Of a DNA stretch of 64,000 nucleotides, positions 9,301 to 15,918 are shown one piece after another. Numbering within the stretch: position 1 is the first letter of the stretch; each line of letters opens with the position of its first letter. Position numbers and translations under genes: made by a program. The notes beneath the pieces are model-generated. The model was given only the letters and a program-made list of their open reading frames with translations, made no database searches and was not told where the DNA came from. Source of the DNA: JAJDAT01 sp964344185 (GTDB taxonomy: Bacteria > Nitrospinota > Nitrospinia > Nitrospinales > JAJDAT01); NCBI GenBank assembly GCA_964344185.1, contig CAYFMN010000006.1:1-64000 (forward strand). The letters are read 5' to 3'.

Positions 9301-9756
9301 TTTAGCGGGGCAAATTTTGATTACCATAGCCCAACAGATACATCGGATAAGATCGACCGGGAAGGGTTGTTAAAGGTGGCCTCGGTAGTGAAAGAAGCGT
9401 TAGAATACCTTGCCCAACGTGAAGAACCTTTGACAGCTAACTTAAGTAAAGGACCGCAAAAATTTGTTTCGGAAAATAAAGCGAATCAGAAAAGAAGAGT
9501 TAGTTTAGGAACTGTTCCTGATTTCGAGTACGGGGGGGATGGAGTTAGGATTTCCGATGTATCTCCGGGCAGTCCTGCTGAAAAGGTAGGGCTTTCTCAT
9601 GGAGATATTATCACGCAAATCAATTCCGAAGCGATTCATAATTTGCGTCAGTTTTCTGAATTTTTAAAAAAATTAAACCCGGGAGACAAAGTTCAGATTA
9701 ATTTTATGAGAGATGGTAAGTCGCAAAGTTTAGAAACAAAAGTCATCTCACGATAA
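6337..9756 (+). CDS. Exported M1 - M28 - PDZ multidomain peptidase
   Basis: A 1139-residue protein with a signal peptide (about residues 1-32, ending SVPSAYSKD). Residues 33-550 resemble the M1 aminopeptidase family: H317-E318-x-x-H321 in HEILHNW and E339 in NWAEGLTAY. Seventeen rather than eighteen residues separate the second His from the Glu, and no GAMEN motif is seen. Residues 750-1030 are an M28 peptidase with the full metal set: GAHYDH, HGADDNASG, TGEESGL, NLDTVGR and YHSPTDT. Residues 1055-1139 are a PDZ domain. It probably digests peptides in the periplasm. It lies 71 bases after map. Confidence 0.88.
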   Translation: MPLKTLKAFSFPRIFFITILLLSVLSVPSAYSKDSQPIKHDLEVWLSPDSNQIAVVDRITLSNSVLSRSDGKFYFLLHAGLNPVSLTPGVNIELVDKKLSGRQFDAFSLSKNIPQELFSVASNNGQKTFSIKYQGKIYHPLKQMEEAYARGFGGTPGTISSKGIFLSGTSNWYPEFGNDLVTFRMNVHLSQGWDAVSQGKRVSYDRNAKEAKVTWECKNPQEEIYLIGGVFSHYSRRRGRAEAMVFLRQPDEELANKYLEVTSQYINMYEGLLGPYPYKKFALVENFWETGYGMPSFTLLGPAVIRLPFILHSSYPHEILHNWFGNGIYVDYEKGNWAEGLTAYLADHLIKEQRGRSADYRRGTLQKYTDYVSGQNDFPLLDFQSRHSSSTEAVGYGKSLMVFHMLRQMVGDEPFVKSFNKFYKRYKFRRAGFDDLRRKFEEFNGVDLKDFFRQWVYFSGAPKLKISRVKVSQEKGVYKLKVILEQVQEGKTYSLQVPIAITLQDESQAYQTILEMKGDAQEIELELPGKPLRLDIDPEFDIFRRLDRNEIPPALTQVFGADKVLIVLPSKEKSLIDSYKKLVESLANSYSEEIEIKMDSEIKSLPTDKAVWILGWENRFLTRFSSALEDYKATISSAEASIGNKRLVRKKHSLAITARRPDNPELGWAWVGIGNPGAFSGFARKLPHYHKYSYLAFEGDEPANILKGKWPVLNSPMTVFLSENRASKPERGKLASRNALAYLPPVFSEKRMMSVINYLSDSELKGRGFGTPGLDKAADFIAEKFKEAGLLPAGDAKESYFQTWKEWGGDPQVETTLKNVVGIIPGKKADWKGQSVVLGAHYDHLGLGWPDAREGNKGKIHHGADDNASGIAVLLELALALSKSKPDRTIIFVAFTGEESGLRGSKYFVNHAKHFPVDKYIAAINLDTVGRLENKKLMILGSGSAREWPHIFRGAGYVSGVDIANVSKDWGSSDQKSFHEAGVPAVQIFSGANFDYHSPTDTSDKIDREGLLKVASVVKEALEYLAQREEPLTANLSKGPQKFVSENKANQKRRVSLGTVPDFEYGGDGVRISDVSPGSPAEKVGLSHGDIITQINSEAIHNLRQFSEFLKKLNPGDKVQINFMRDGKSQSLETKVISR

Positions 9757-10372
9757 AAAAATATTACCAATGAGTTAATTTGTTAAAAGAACTAATTTCC
9801 TAACGTCATCTTGACTTAATAGTCATTCCCAGTGCCAGACCCGGAAGCCGTGTTAATTGAATAAGAAACTAACTCCTCAACGTCATCGACCAAAATAAAA
9901 TTGTTGCTGAGGTTCTCGAAGGGTCAATGGTCCGTAGGAGCGTTGTTTCTTCTTAAATTGGGGTTAGTTTTTTAGGGGCTGTCGAGGAATCTTGATGGTC
10001 CTATGGACCATCGTTACCTCATGGTTCCTTGGAAGACAAGCCGTTAGGAGAGTCTGTGTTGAGCTTGCCGAAATAGCGAAGAATCTAGTTGATTACCTCC
10101 TAAAAAAATCCAGTTCAAAACAAAAATAACTGATAGCGCTTTTCAAATTCGATTCTATCTTTTTTTGTTCACTACTTTGATTTATTAGATATATCTGGCC
10201 TCTTTGTTTCCTTTTTATCCATTCGTTTTGTACCTTATTGATACTTGTATTCATTTCCCTTATCAATTATAACCTTTTATAAAATAAAGGTTTACGGGGA
10301 TTTTGAAAACTGATAAGATGTCTCTGTAAATTATGAATATAAAGTCAAAATTAATTTATAAAGGGGGTAGAA
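9757..10372. other. 616-base non-coding region with inverted repeats upstream of bfr
   Basis: No credible gene. The left part (about 9790-10100) is more GC-rich than its surroundings and full of degenerate inverted repeats. One near-complementary pair is AAGAAACTAACTCC at 9863-9876 with 9960-9973. One perfect hairpin is GATGGTCC-TAT-GGACCATC at 9994-10012. Together they look like decayed intergenic repeats. The right part holds a possible bfr promoter. Confidence 0.6.
10238..10292 (+). promoter_or_regulatory. Putative bfr promoter with operator-like inverted repeat
   Basis: TTGATA (10238-10243) and TATCAA (10261-10266) are separated by 17 bases, a plausible sigma-70 promoter. Immediately downstream, 10271-10292 is an inverted repeat with perfect 7-base arms AACCTTT and AAAGGTT around eight bases, near the expected transcription start. 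It is not a good Fur box. An operator role is inference. Confidence 0.4.
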
Positions 10373-10852
10373 ATGAAAGGCGATTCTCAAGTTATAGATG
10401 CTCTGAATGAGGTCTTGATGGCTGAATTGACGGCGATTAATATGTATTATATCCATTATAGGATGAAGGAAGATTGGGGATATAATAAGTTAGCCGAACA
10501 TGACAAGAGCGAATCCATGGATGAAATGCGTCATGCGGATAAAATGATTTGCCGAATCCTTTATTTTGACGGTAAGCCGGATATGCAAAAATACGATACG
10601 GTATTGATTGGCGATACGGTTGAAGAGCAATTAAAAAATCAATACAAATTAGAGTGCGCTCATGTCGAAAGGCTGCAAAGAATCATTGCTCTTTGTGTTG
10701 AGAAAAGAGATTTTGGCACCAAAGAGATTTTAGACGGAATTTTAGAAGATACGGAAGAAGCATGTGATTGGTTGGAGACTCAGTTTCAGCGGATCAAAGA
10801 CATTGGCATCCAAAATTACCTTGCCGAACATATGCATGAAGATGGAAATTAA
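10373..10852 (+). CDS. bfr: Bacterioferritin with incomplete ferroxidase centre
   Basis: A 159-residue subunit of the 24-mer haem-containing iron store. Alignment by eye to E. coli Bfr runs almost without gaps. Ferroxidase ligands E18, E51, H54 and E94 and haem ligand M52 are present. The final pair E127 and H130 are T127 and A130 here, in EDTEEACDWLE. One iron site should therefore be impaired. This recalls two-subunit bacterioferritins, where one subunit keeps the haem Met and the other the catalytic site. A strong AAAGGGGGT ribosome-binding site precedes the ATG. The gene converges with fur. Confidence 0.93.
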   Translation: MKGDSQVIDALNEVLMAELTAINMYYIHYRMKEDWGYNKLAEHDKSESMDEMRHADKMICRILYFDGKPDMQKYDTVLIGDTVEEQLKNQYKLECAHVERLQRIIALCVEKRDFGTKEILDGILEDTEEACDWLETQFQRIKDIGIQNYLAEHMHEDGN

Positions 10853-10863
10853 TTTTTAAAAAA

Positions 10864-10914
10864 AAGGAAGCGAGGAGCAAAAGAGGAGTTGGGGTTTTGC
10901 TCCAAGCTTCCTTT
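10864..10914. terminator. Bidirectional terminator between bfr and fur
   Basis: A bulged hairpin pairs AAGGAAGC and GGAGCAAAA on the left with TTTTGCTCC and GCTTCCTT on the right around a short loop. It sits between two convergent genes. A-rich sequence on its left becomes a U-run for the fur transcript; the bfr side has CCTTT. Confidence 0.75.
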
Positions 10915-10927
10915 ATGAAGCCCTTTA

Positions 10928-11353
10928 CTATTTGCAATCTGAGCAGATGCCGTAAAGAGCCATTTGATGATTTTGTAATATGAAATCGTGCTTTAAAGCC
11001 ACTTCTTCTTGGAATTGTTCAATGAGAGGATGTTCGAATTCTACGATCTTACCGCAACTATTACAAACAAGATGGTCATGATGCCCCTGTCTAAATAGCC
11101 TCTCATAAAATTTTTTGCCGTTCGGCAAAGAGTTTTCCCTTGCTAGCCCGCATTTTGTCAAAAGGTTGATAGTCCTGTATACCGTTGCTATTCCGATTGA
11201 TGAATCTATAGCTTTAGCGCGATCAAAAAGTTCTTCAATTTCCAAATGCCCTTCGTTTTCAATAAACGCTTTTAAGATAGATTCTCTTTGGGGGGTTAAT
11301 CTTAGGCCTTTTTGTTTTAAATAGTCTTTAAGTATATTGAGTTCTTGGTCCAT
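10928..11353 (-). CDS. fur: Ferric uptake regulator family repressor (Fur)
   Basis: A winged-helix repressor. LKQKGLRLTPQRESIL and IGIATVYRTINLL form the DNA-binding domain. HHDHLVCNSCGK and the C-terminal CSDCK supply the metal-binding His and two CxxC zinc sites. The ATG at 11353 gives 141 residues, the usual Fur length. A TTG at 11428 would add 25 residues without similarity to the family. Fur with ferrous iron represses uptake genes, which fits Fur-box-like palindromes in front of exbB and the receptor. Fur rather than PerR is inferred from that context. Confidence 0.9.
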   Translation of the reverse strand: MDQELNILKDYLKQKGLRLTPQRESILKAFIENEGHLEIEELFDRAKAIDSSIGIATVYRTINLLTKCGLARENSLPNGKKFYERLFRQGHHDHLVCNSCGKIVEFEHPLIEQFQEEVALKHDFILQNHQMALYGICSDCK

Positions 11354-11646
11354 CGTTTTTGCTAGGGTTAAACGCAATATGAATTTGCGATTAGAGTTTT
11401 CACAGTCTGTAAGAACATTAACTGGCAAATCTCCATTTGGCTAGATTGCTGAATTAAAAAATGTTTTGCAGTTATCCTGAATATTGGGCAAGATTTTTTA
11501 GGCCAAGAAAGAGGAGATTGTTTTTGATTTGACGTAATGTTCTTTTGATATATTGTTAATGATTTTCAAATTCATTTTGAAAAACTAACTTATTTTTCTT
11601 ACAAAATCAACAAAAACCCTAGAATATTTTTTCACCTTAAAAATGA

Positions 11647-11691
11647 TTGACAGAAAAATAGGTTTATATTAGTATTGATATTCGTTATCAA
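11647..11691 (+). promoter_or_regulatory. Upstream promoter with Fur-box-like palindrome
   Basis: TTGACA (11647-11652), 17 bases, then TAGTAT (11670-11675). It is immediately followed by the near-palindrome TTGATATTCGTTATCAA (11675-11691), which has the 7-1-7 form of a Fur box. The arrangement would let Fur block initiation. A weaker AATGATTTTCAAATTCATT lies farther upstream near 11560. Confidence 0.65.
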
Positions 11692-12080
11692 TAGTGTCTT
11701 TGGCTTTATTTTGGTTGTGTCAAAATTAGTTTAACTTGTTTTAGGTTGAACCTTTAGTTGATAATGGTTGTTAATTTCGTTTTTAATTGGAGATTGACTA
11801 TTTATCCAATTGTTAATTAACAATTCTAATAAACACTATCTCCGAAGGCTGGCAGGTTGGAAATCTCCTGATTTGCCCCTTATCCCCTTCGTTTTCAGCT
11901 TGTCGGCCTTCTCAAAGCGAGATTTTACATTTCGAGAATCAATTTCAAAAATAAAATCGAAATTTTTTCGAAAAATATGGATCAGTAATATAATTTTATT
12001 GAAAAACTTCTCAGTTAAGTGAGTTGTCAAGATGCGCACATTTAAAAATTAATAGATTGAAAAATATAGGGTTTAACCTG

Positions 12081-12124
12081 TTGACAAAAAAGCTTATTAA
12101 TAATATCATTGATAATCGTTTTCA
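12081..12124 (+). promoter_or_regulatory. exbB promoter overlapped by Fur-box-like sequence
   Basis: TTGACA (12081-12086) and TATCAT (12104-12109) are spaced exactly 17 bases. The -10 element runs into TGATAATCGTTTTCA, a 7-1-7 match to the Fur consensus with two mismatched pairs. The exbB ATG follows about 115 bases downstream. Fur repression in iron-replete cells is inferred. Confidence 0.7.
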
Positions 12125-12239
12125 AATTTAGATCTGTTTTTTTAAGTTGTGTAGGTTTTTTGCCCTATTGGGACATATTCTTTTGCCCCAAACTTGTAAG
12201 CACAGTTTGATTTATAACTTTTGGTAATTAGAGGTAATA

Positions 12240-12944
12240 ATGCTTGAATCGTTAGGTATGTTGACCAAAGGCGGAATCATAATGATTCCGATATTTATCT
12301 GTTCCGTTGTTGGGCTAACTATAATCATTGAAAGATTTATTTGTTTTCGTAAATCAGCCGAAGATCCTGAGAAAATTTTTGAGTCTTTAACAAAGCTGTT
12401 AAAGGGAGAAGGCGGTTTTCATGATAAACAGGGCGAACATCCGGAAGCCGTAAAACTTTTTGCCGGTTCTCCAGGACCTGTGGGACGTTTGATGGAAGCG
12501 GGACTAAATCATAAAGATGTTCCCAGGTGGAAATTGGAAGAAAAACTTTCGGTAGTCGGACAAGAAGAGCTTAATAAATTAGGAAAAAATATCCGCGGTT
12601 TAGAAGTTATAGCCACCATTTCTCCTTTGATGGGATTACTGGGAACGGTTATGGGAATGGTTCAAGCGTTCAATAAAGTTGCTCAATATAAGGGGCAGGT
12701 TGATCCAAGTATCCTGGCAGGTGGAATTTGGGAGGCATTGCTGACGACAGCGGCAGGTTTGGCTGTGGCGATACCGGTTGTTGTGATGTTGCACTATTTC
12801 GATAGAAAAATTGAAAAAATATCCTTCCTTTTAGAAAAGTTTGGCCAATTACTGATTCACCATTTTGACGAAGAGCGCGAAGAAAAAAACGCAAAAAAGG
12901 ACTGGAAAGATAATCGACCTGAATTGGTTAAGGTTCAAGGATAA
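12240..12944 (+). CDS. exbB: ExbB (MotA/TolQ/ExbB proton channel) inner-membrane protein
   Basis: A 234-residue membrane protein with three hydrophobic segments: about residues 12-30, 120-142 (ISPLMGLLGTVMGMVQAF) and 155-180. The glycine-rich second segment is the signature of ExbB/TolQ proton channels, which power TonB. It heads exbB-exbD-exbD-tonB with 20 bases to the next gene. Linkage to tonB and a TonB-dependent receptor favours ExbB over TolQ. AGAGGT precedes the ATG. Confidence 0.93.
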   Translation: MLESLGMLTKGGIIMIPIFICSVVGLTIIIERFICFRKSAEDPEKIFESLTKLLKGEGGFHDKQGEHPEAVKLFAGSPGPVGRLMEAGLNHKDVPRWKLEEKLSVVGQEELNKLGKNIRGLEVIATISPLMGLLGTVMGMVQAFNKVAQYKGQVDPSILAGGIWEALLTTAAGLAVAIPVVVMLHYFDRKIEKISFLLEKFGQLLIHHFDEEREEKNAKKDWKDNRPELVKVQG

Positions 12945-12964
12945 CGTTAGTTTTTTTTGAAATA

Positions 12965-13354
12965 ATGAAAATAGTTAGATACAAAAAAAACCAATACAAG
13001 TTGGATATGGCTCCGTTGATTGACGTTGTTTTCCTTCTTCTCATCTTTTTTATGTTGACCTTTGCCATTCAAGGCCAAGCGATGGATATCAAGCTGCCTC
13101 AGGGACAAGCGGCTTCCAGTCCTGTTCAACAAAAAGATATAACCATTCGAATTTCTGCGGAAGGGGCGCTGCTTTTAGATAATTCTCCTGTTTCATTGGA
13201 AAAATTAATCGAAATCCTCAGGGAGAAACTGGCTTTAAGAAGCGAAAAGCTTGTCAAAATTGAACCGGATAAAAAAACCAAATACAAGTTGTTTGCGACA
13301 GTTTTAGATTACGCCCGTGTAGCGGGCGCTGAAGATTTTTCAATAGTTAGATGA
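12965..13354 (+). CDS. exbD: ExbD biopolymer transporter, first copy
   Basis: A 129-residue protein with a short cytoplasmic start, one transmembrane helix (APLIDVVFLLLIFFML, about residues 18-38) containing the conserved proton-carrying Asp, and a periplasmic domain. ExbD pairs with ExbB in the energy-transducing complex for TonB. It is followed, after 112 bases occupied largely by a MITE-like repeat, by a second exbD. Confidence 0.93.
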   Translation: MKIVRYKKNQYKLDMAPLIDVVFLLLIFFMLTFAIQGQAMDIKLPQGQAASSPVQQKDITIRISAEGALLLDNSPVSLEKLIEILREKLALRSEKLVKIEPDKKTKYKLFATVLDYARVAGAEDFSIVR

Positions 13355-13357
13355 AAT

Positions 13358-13460
13358 AAGGGAAACTCTAAAAATTAAGATTTGCAAAGAGACTAGCCCT
13401 AATTGTCAAAGGCTAGTTGATAGCAAGCTAGTAAAAATATGAATTATTAGAGGTCTTCAT
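13358..13460. repeat. MITE-like repeat, copy 2, between the two exbD genes
   Basis: It begins AAGGGAAACTCTAAAAATT, ends TTAGAGGTCTTCAT, and has an internal hairpin with arms ACTAGCC and GGCTAGT. The right half is nearly identical to copy 1. It fills almost all of the space between exbD1 and exbD2 and ends 6 bases before the second ATG, so it must be transcribed with the operon. Confidence 0.8.
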
Positions 13461-13466
13461 AAATTA

Positions 13467-13874
13467 ATGGCGATTAAATTTCAGAAAGGAACTAAAAAAG
13501 AATTTAAGGTTGATCTGATTCCGATGATTAATATTGTTTTTTTGTTGCTTATTTTTTTCATGTTAACCTCGTCCGCCATTCAAGCAAATCGAAACATCGA
13601 ACTTCCCAAAGCGTATTCCGCAGAGTTGCTAAACGAACGTAATATAACGATAGCGATTGATCCTAAAGGTTCTTTGGAGCTTGACGGAAACGCGATTGCA
13701 TTAGAATCCTTGCTGCCGCAATTGACGGATAAATTAAAAAATAAAAAGAAAAAGGCTGTGGAACTTCAAGGCGACCAAAATATCGAATTTGAAACTTTTG
13801 GAAAAGTTATTGATATTGCAAAACAAGCTGGAGCCGTGGATTTTTTTCTGGCAGCCGAAGAAATTAAACCATAA
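13467..13874 (+). CDS. exbD: ExbD biopolymer transporter, second copy
   Basis: A 135-residue ExbD paralogue. Its transmembrane helix starts DLIPMINIVFLLLIFFML; where copy 1 reads PLIDVV this one reads PMINIV, so the conserved intramembrane Asp is Asn here. An Asp remains just before the helix. Tandem exbD genes occur in other bacteria, where the second copy can serve only some substrates. It is 28 bases from tonB. Its initiation region lies against the repeat, with no clear ribosome-binding site. Confidence 0.9.
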   Translation: MAIKFQKGTKKEFKVDLIPMINIVFLLLIFFMLTSSAIQANRNIELPKAYSAELLNERNITIAIDPKGSLELDGNAIALESLLPQLTDKLKNKKKKAVELQGDQNIEFETFGKVIDIAKQAGAVDFFLAAEEIKP

Positions 13875-13902
13875 AAGTCGAAGCGTTTGAATTAAGAGAA
13901 CA

Positions 13903-15132
13903 ATGTTCGAAAAAACCACTTTATTTTCGTTTTCAGGATCGTTTGTATTTCATATAGCGTTTGTGGCTCTTGCCGGAAATTATATGCTTTCCGATCCTCC
14001 GCCCCCTCCTGAAAAGAAGGTTTACCGGCTGGAAGTGGTAAAGAAAAAACCTCCTGTCGAGAAGAAAAAAATTCAAGAAAGAAAAAAGTTGAAAAGAAAA
14101 ATTCCGAAACCGCTTAAACCAATAAAACAACCTAAAGCGATTGCAAGGCAAGAACCTATGCTAATGGCAAAGGTAATGCCTGCTCCCGTTCCACGGATCA
14201 GGCCTGTGCAACGGAATCCTATTCCAGATACTGTGGTTTCGCCGGTATCGAGTTTTTCTTCGGTTCCAATAACGGCCAAAGCCGTAACGTCGGAACCCAG
14301 GAGAGTGCAGCCTGTAACCAGCTCTGTGTCGGCGGTTTCCACTCCGGTTTCAACTTTCGAATCAAGGCCTGCTGCCGCTCCGGTTGCTTTTACCTCTCCT
14401 AAAGCGATTAAGTCGTCCGTTACTTCAAATAACGCTCCGGCAAGTAGCGCTTCGGCAATTGTTTCTGGTTCTACCGCTAAAAGAGTCAGGCTTGCTTCGG
14501 CTGTCGCCCCCCGAACACATTCAAGTCCGACTGTTTCAACTTCGGGTTCTACGCGTTCAGCTTGGGTTTCCAGGAATGTGCAACGAGTGGCCTTGCCTCG
14601 AGTGGCTCCTCAAAAGTTGGGAAGTCTAAAAGAGGAGAATAAAGGTCCTGGAAGAATTGCTATGGTAGATACCAGAAGCGCGCGAGCTTTTTCGCTTCCC
14701 CAAAGCGTTCCAATCGCTCCTAAAAGTTTTGGCTCTCCTGACTCTACGGGAACCAGAACAGCTTTTTTTGAGGGAGCTGAAGGACAGAAAATTTTGATGG
14801 CGTCTATTGATCCAAGGGCTGTTCCTAATTTTACCGACGAAGGAGCTTTGAGAGGTTATAAAAATAGACTTGGAAGAATTATCGCTAGAAATAAAAAATA
14901 TCCTAAATTATCGCGAGTTAAACGGGAAGAAGGAAAAGTTGTCGTAAGGTTTAATATATTAAGAAATGGAGAAGTGGAAAAGTTAGCCTGGGTCTCAAAA
15001 TCCCCACATGAGAGGCTTAATCAAGAAGCGTTTAATGCGGTGAAAAGATCGGCTCCTTTTGCCGAGTTGCCTACTGAAATTCCTGGCGACTATTTGGAAA
15101 TTGAATTGCCGTTTAGATTTGAGTTGAATTAA
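13903..15132 (+). CDS. tonB: Energy transducer TonB
   Basis: A 409-residue protein: an N-terminal anchor (about residues 8-28), a Pro/Lys-rich stretch (PPPPPEKK, then basic repeats) and a long low-complexity Ser/Pro/Val linker to about residue 250. The C-terminal TonB domain (about 315-409) contains YPKLSRVKREEGKVVVRFNI and NQEAFNAVKRSAPF. It is longer than E. coli TonB (about 240) because of the linker, which must span the periplasm. It transmits ExbBD energy to outer-membrane receptors. Confidence 0.92.
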   Translation: MFEKTTLFSFSGSFVFHIAFVALAGNYMLSDPPPPPEKKVYRLEVVKKKPPVEKKKIQERKKLKRKIPKPLKPIKQPKAIARQEPMLMAKVMPAPVPRIRPVQRNPIPDTVVSPVSSFSSVPITAKAVTSEPRRVQPVTSSVSAVSTPVSTFESRPAAAPVAFTSPKAIKSSVTSNNAPASSASAIVSGSTAKRVRLASAVAPRTHSSPTVSTSGSTRSAWVSRNVQRVALPRVAPQKLGSLKEENKGPGRIAMVDTRSARAFSLPQSVPIAPKSFGSPDSTGTRTAFFEGAEGQKILMASIDPRAVPNFTDEGALRGYKNRLGRIIARNKKYPKLSRVKREEGKVVVRFNILRNGEVEKLAWVSKSPHERLNQEAFNAVKRSAPFAELPTEIPGDYLEIELPFRFELN

Positions 15133-15148
15133 TAAACCAATAAAAAAT

Positions 15149-15175
15149 TCGTTATATAAACGATTCTGTTTTTTT
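15149..15175 (+). terminator. Weak terminator-like hairpin after tonB
   Basis: Arms TCGTT and AACGA (15149-15163) surround five bases and are followed by TTCTG and seven T residues. The stem is short, so termination may be partial, leaving some read-through into the next gene, which begins 60 bases after tonB. Confidence 0.35.
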
Positions 15176-15192
15176 GATTATGGAGCTATAAA

Positions 15193-15918
15193 ATGAATTT
15201 GAAAAAAATTATTTTTCTAACAATATTTTGCTTCTTATTATTTGGAACCTCTACAGGTTATGCAGAGGTTAATGAAGTCGACTCAAATTTCGACGGTAAA
15301 ATCGACCAGTGGCAGCATTTGGGGTCTGATGGAAAAGTTACAAAGATTGAGCACGACGGTAATTTTGATGGAAAAGTGGATCAAATTGAGCATTTTAAAG
15401 GGAATAAACAGTTAGTCCGCGTTGAGTTTGATCGAAACAACGACGGTACTATGGATCATTTTCAACATTACAACGATGCCGGTAAGATGGTTCGGGTTGA
15501 AAAGTCTTCTAAGCACAATGGCAAGATTGACTGGAAAGAATTTTACTCTGACAATAAAAAATTACAGCGAATTCAAATTGACGATGATGGCGATGGCAAA
15601 TTTGAAACCACTCAGATTTATGACGCTAATGAGCAGTTGGTTGCAATTGAAGGCGACGCTAACGGCGATGGAAAAGTAGACCGTTGGAGTAAGTTTCAAA
15701 GCGATCAATTACAATACACAGCTTTCGATACTACTGGAAATGGCAAACCTGACCAATGGCAACATTATGATAGCGCTCAGAATTTACAAAAAGCTGAATA
15801 CGATACAAATAACGACGGTAAAGCTGATCGTTGGGAACACTTCACAGCGGGTAAATTAGCCAAAATTGAACTGGATAGGAATTTCGACGGCAAAGTCGAT
15901 ATGACACAAAAAAAGTAA
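15193..15918 (+). CDS. Secreted DxNxDG-repeat (EF-hand-loop-like) protein
   Basis: A 241-residue protein with a signal peptide (about residues 1-24, ending TGYAEV). The mature part is nine repeats of 21-24 residues built on DxNxDGKxDxWxHF, for example DSNFDGKIDQWQHL and DTNNDGKADRWEHF. The D-x-N-x-D-G-x-x-D pattern matches calcium-binding loops of EF-hand, dockerin and thrombospondin type 3 repeats, so calcium or other metal binding in the periplasm or outside is likely. It directly follows tonB and precedes the receptor. Its function is unknown. Confidence 0.75.
   Translation: MNLKKIIFLTIFCFLLFGTSTGYAEVNEVDSNFDGKIDQWQHLGSDGKVTKIEHDGNFDGKVDQIEHFKGNKQLVRVEFDRNNDGTMDHFQHYNDAGKMVRVEKSSKHNGKIDWKEFYSDNKKLQRIQIDDDGDGKFETTQIYDANEQLVAIEGDANGDGKVDRWSKFQSDQLQYTAFDTTGNGKPDQWQHYDSAQNLQKAEYDTNNDGKADRWEHFTAGKLAKIELDRNFDGKVDMTQKK

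Larger units (their letters stand above)
11429..12239. other. Long non-coding leader upstream of exbB
   Basis: About 810 bases with no credible gene. Short open frames near 11810-12040 exist on both strands, but they lack start signals and look like chance. The region contains two promoter/Fur-box modules about 430 bases apart. Between them are an 18-base palindrome (AATTGTTAATTAACAATT, 11808-11825) enclosed by GGAGAT/ATCTCC, and GAAGGC/GCCTTC arms at 11844-11849 and 11906-11911. A structured leader or small RNA is possible. Confidence 0.55.

Noticed and set aside
11810..12039. Overlapping 67-70 residue frames on both strands upstream of exbB
   Set aside because: They are mirror images of one AT-rich stretch, without ribosome-binding sites, and lie inside a regulatory leader.
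14384..14629. Frame inside tonB in another register
   Set aside because: It is a shadow of the low-complexity Ser/Pro/Val linker of TonB.
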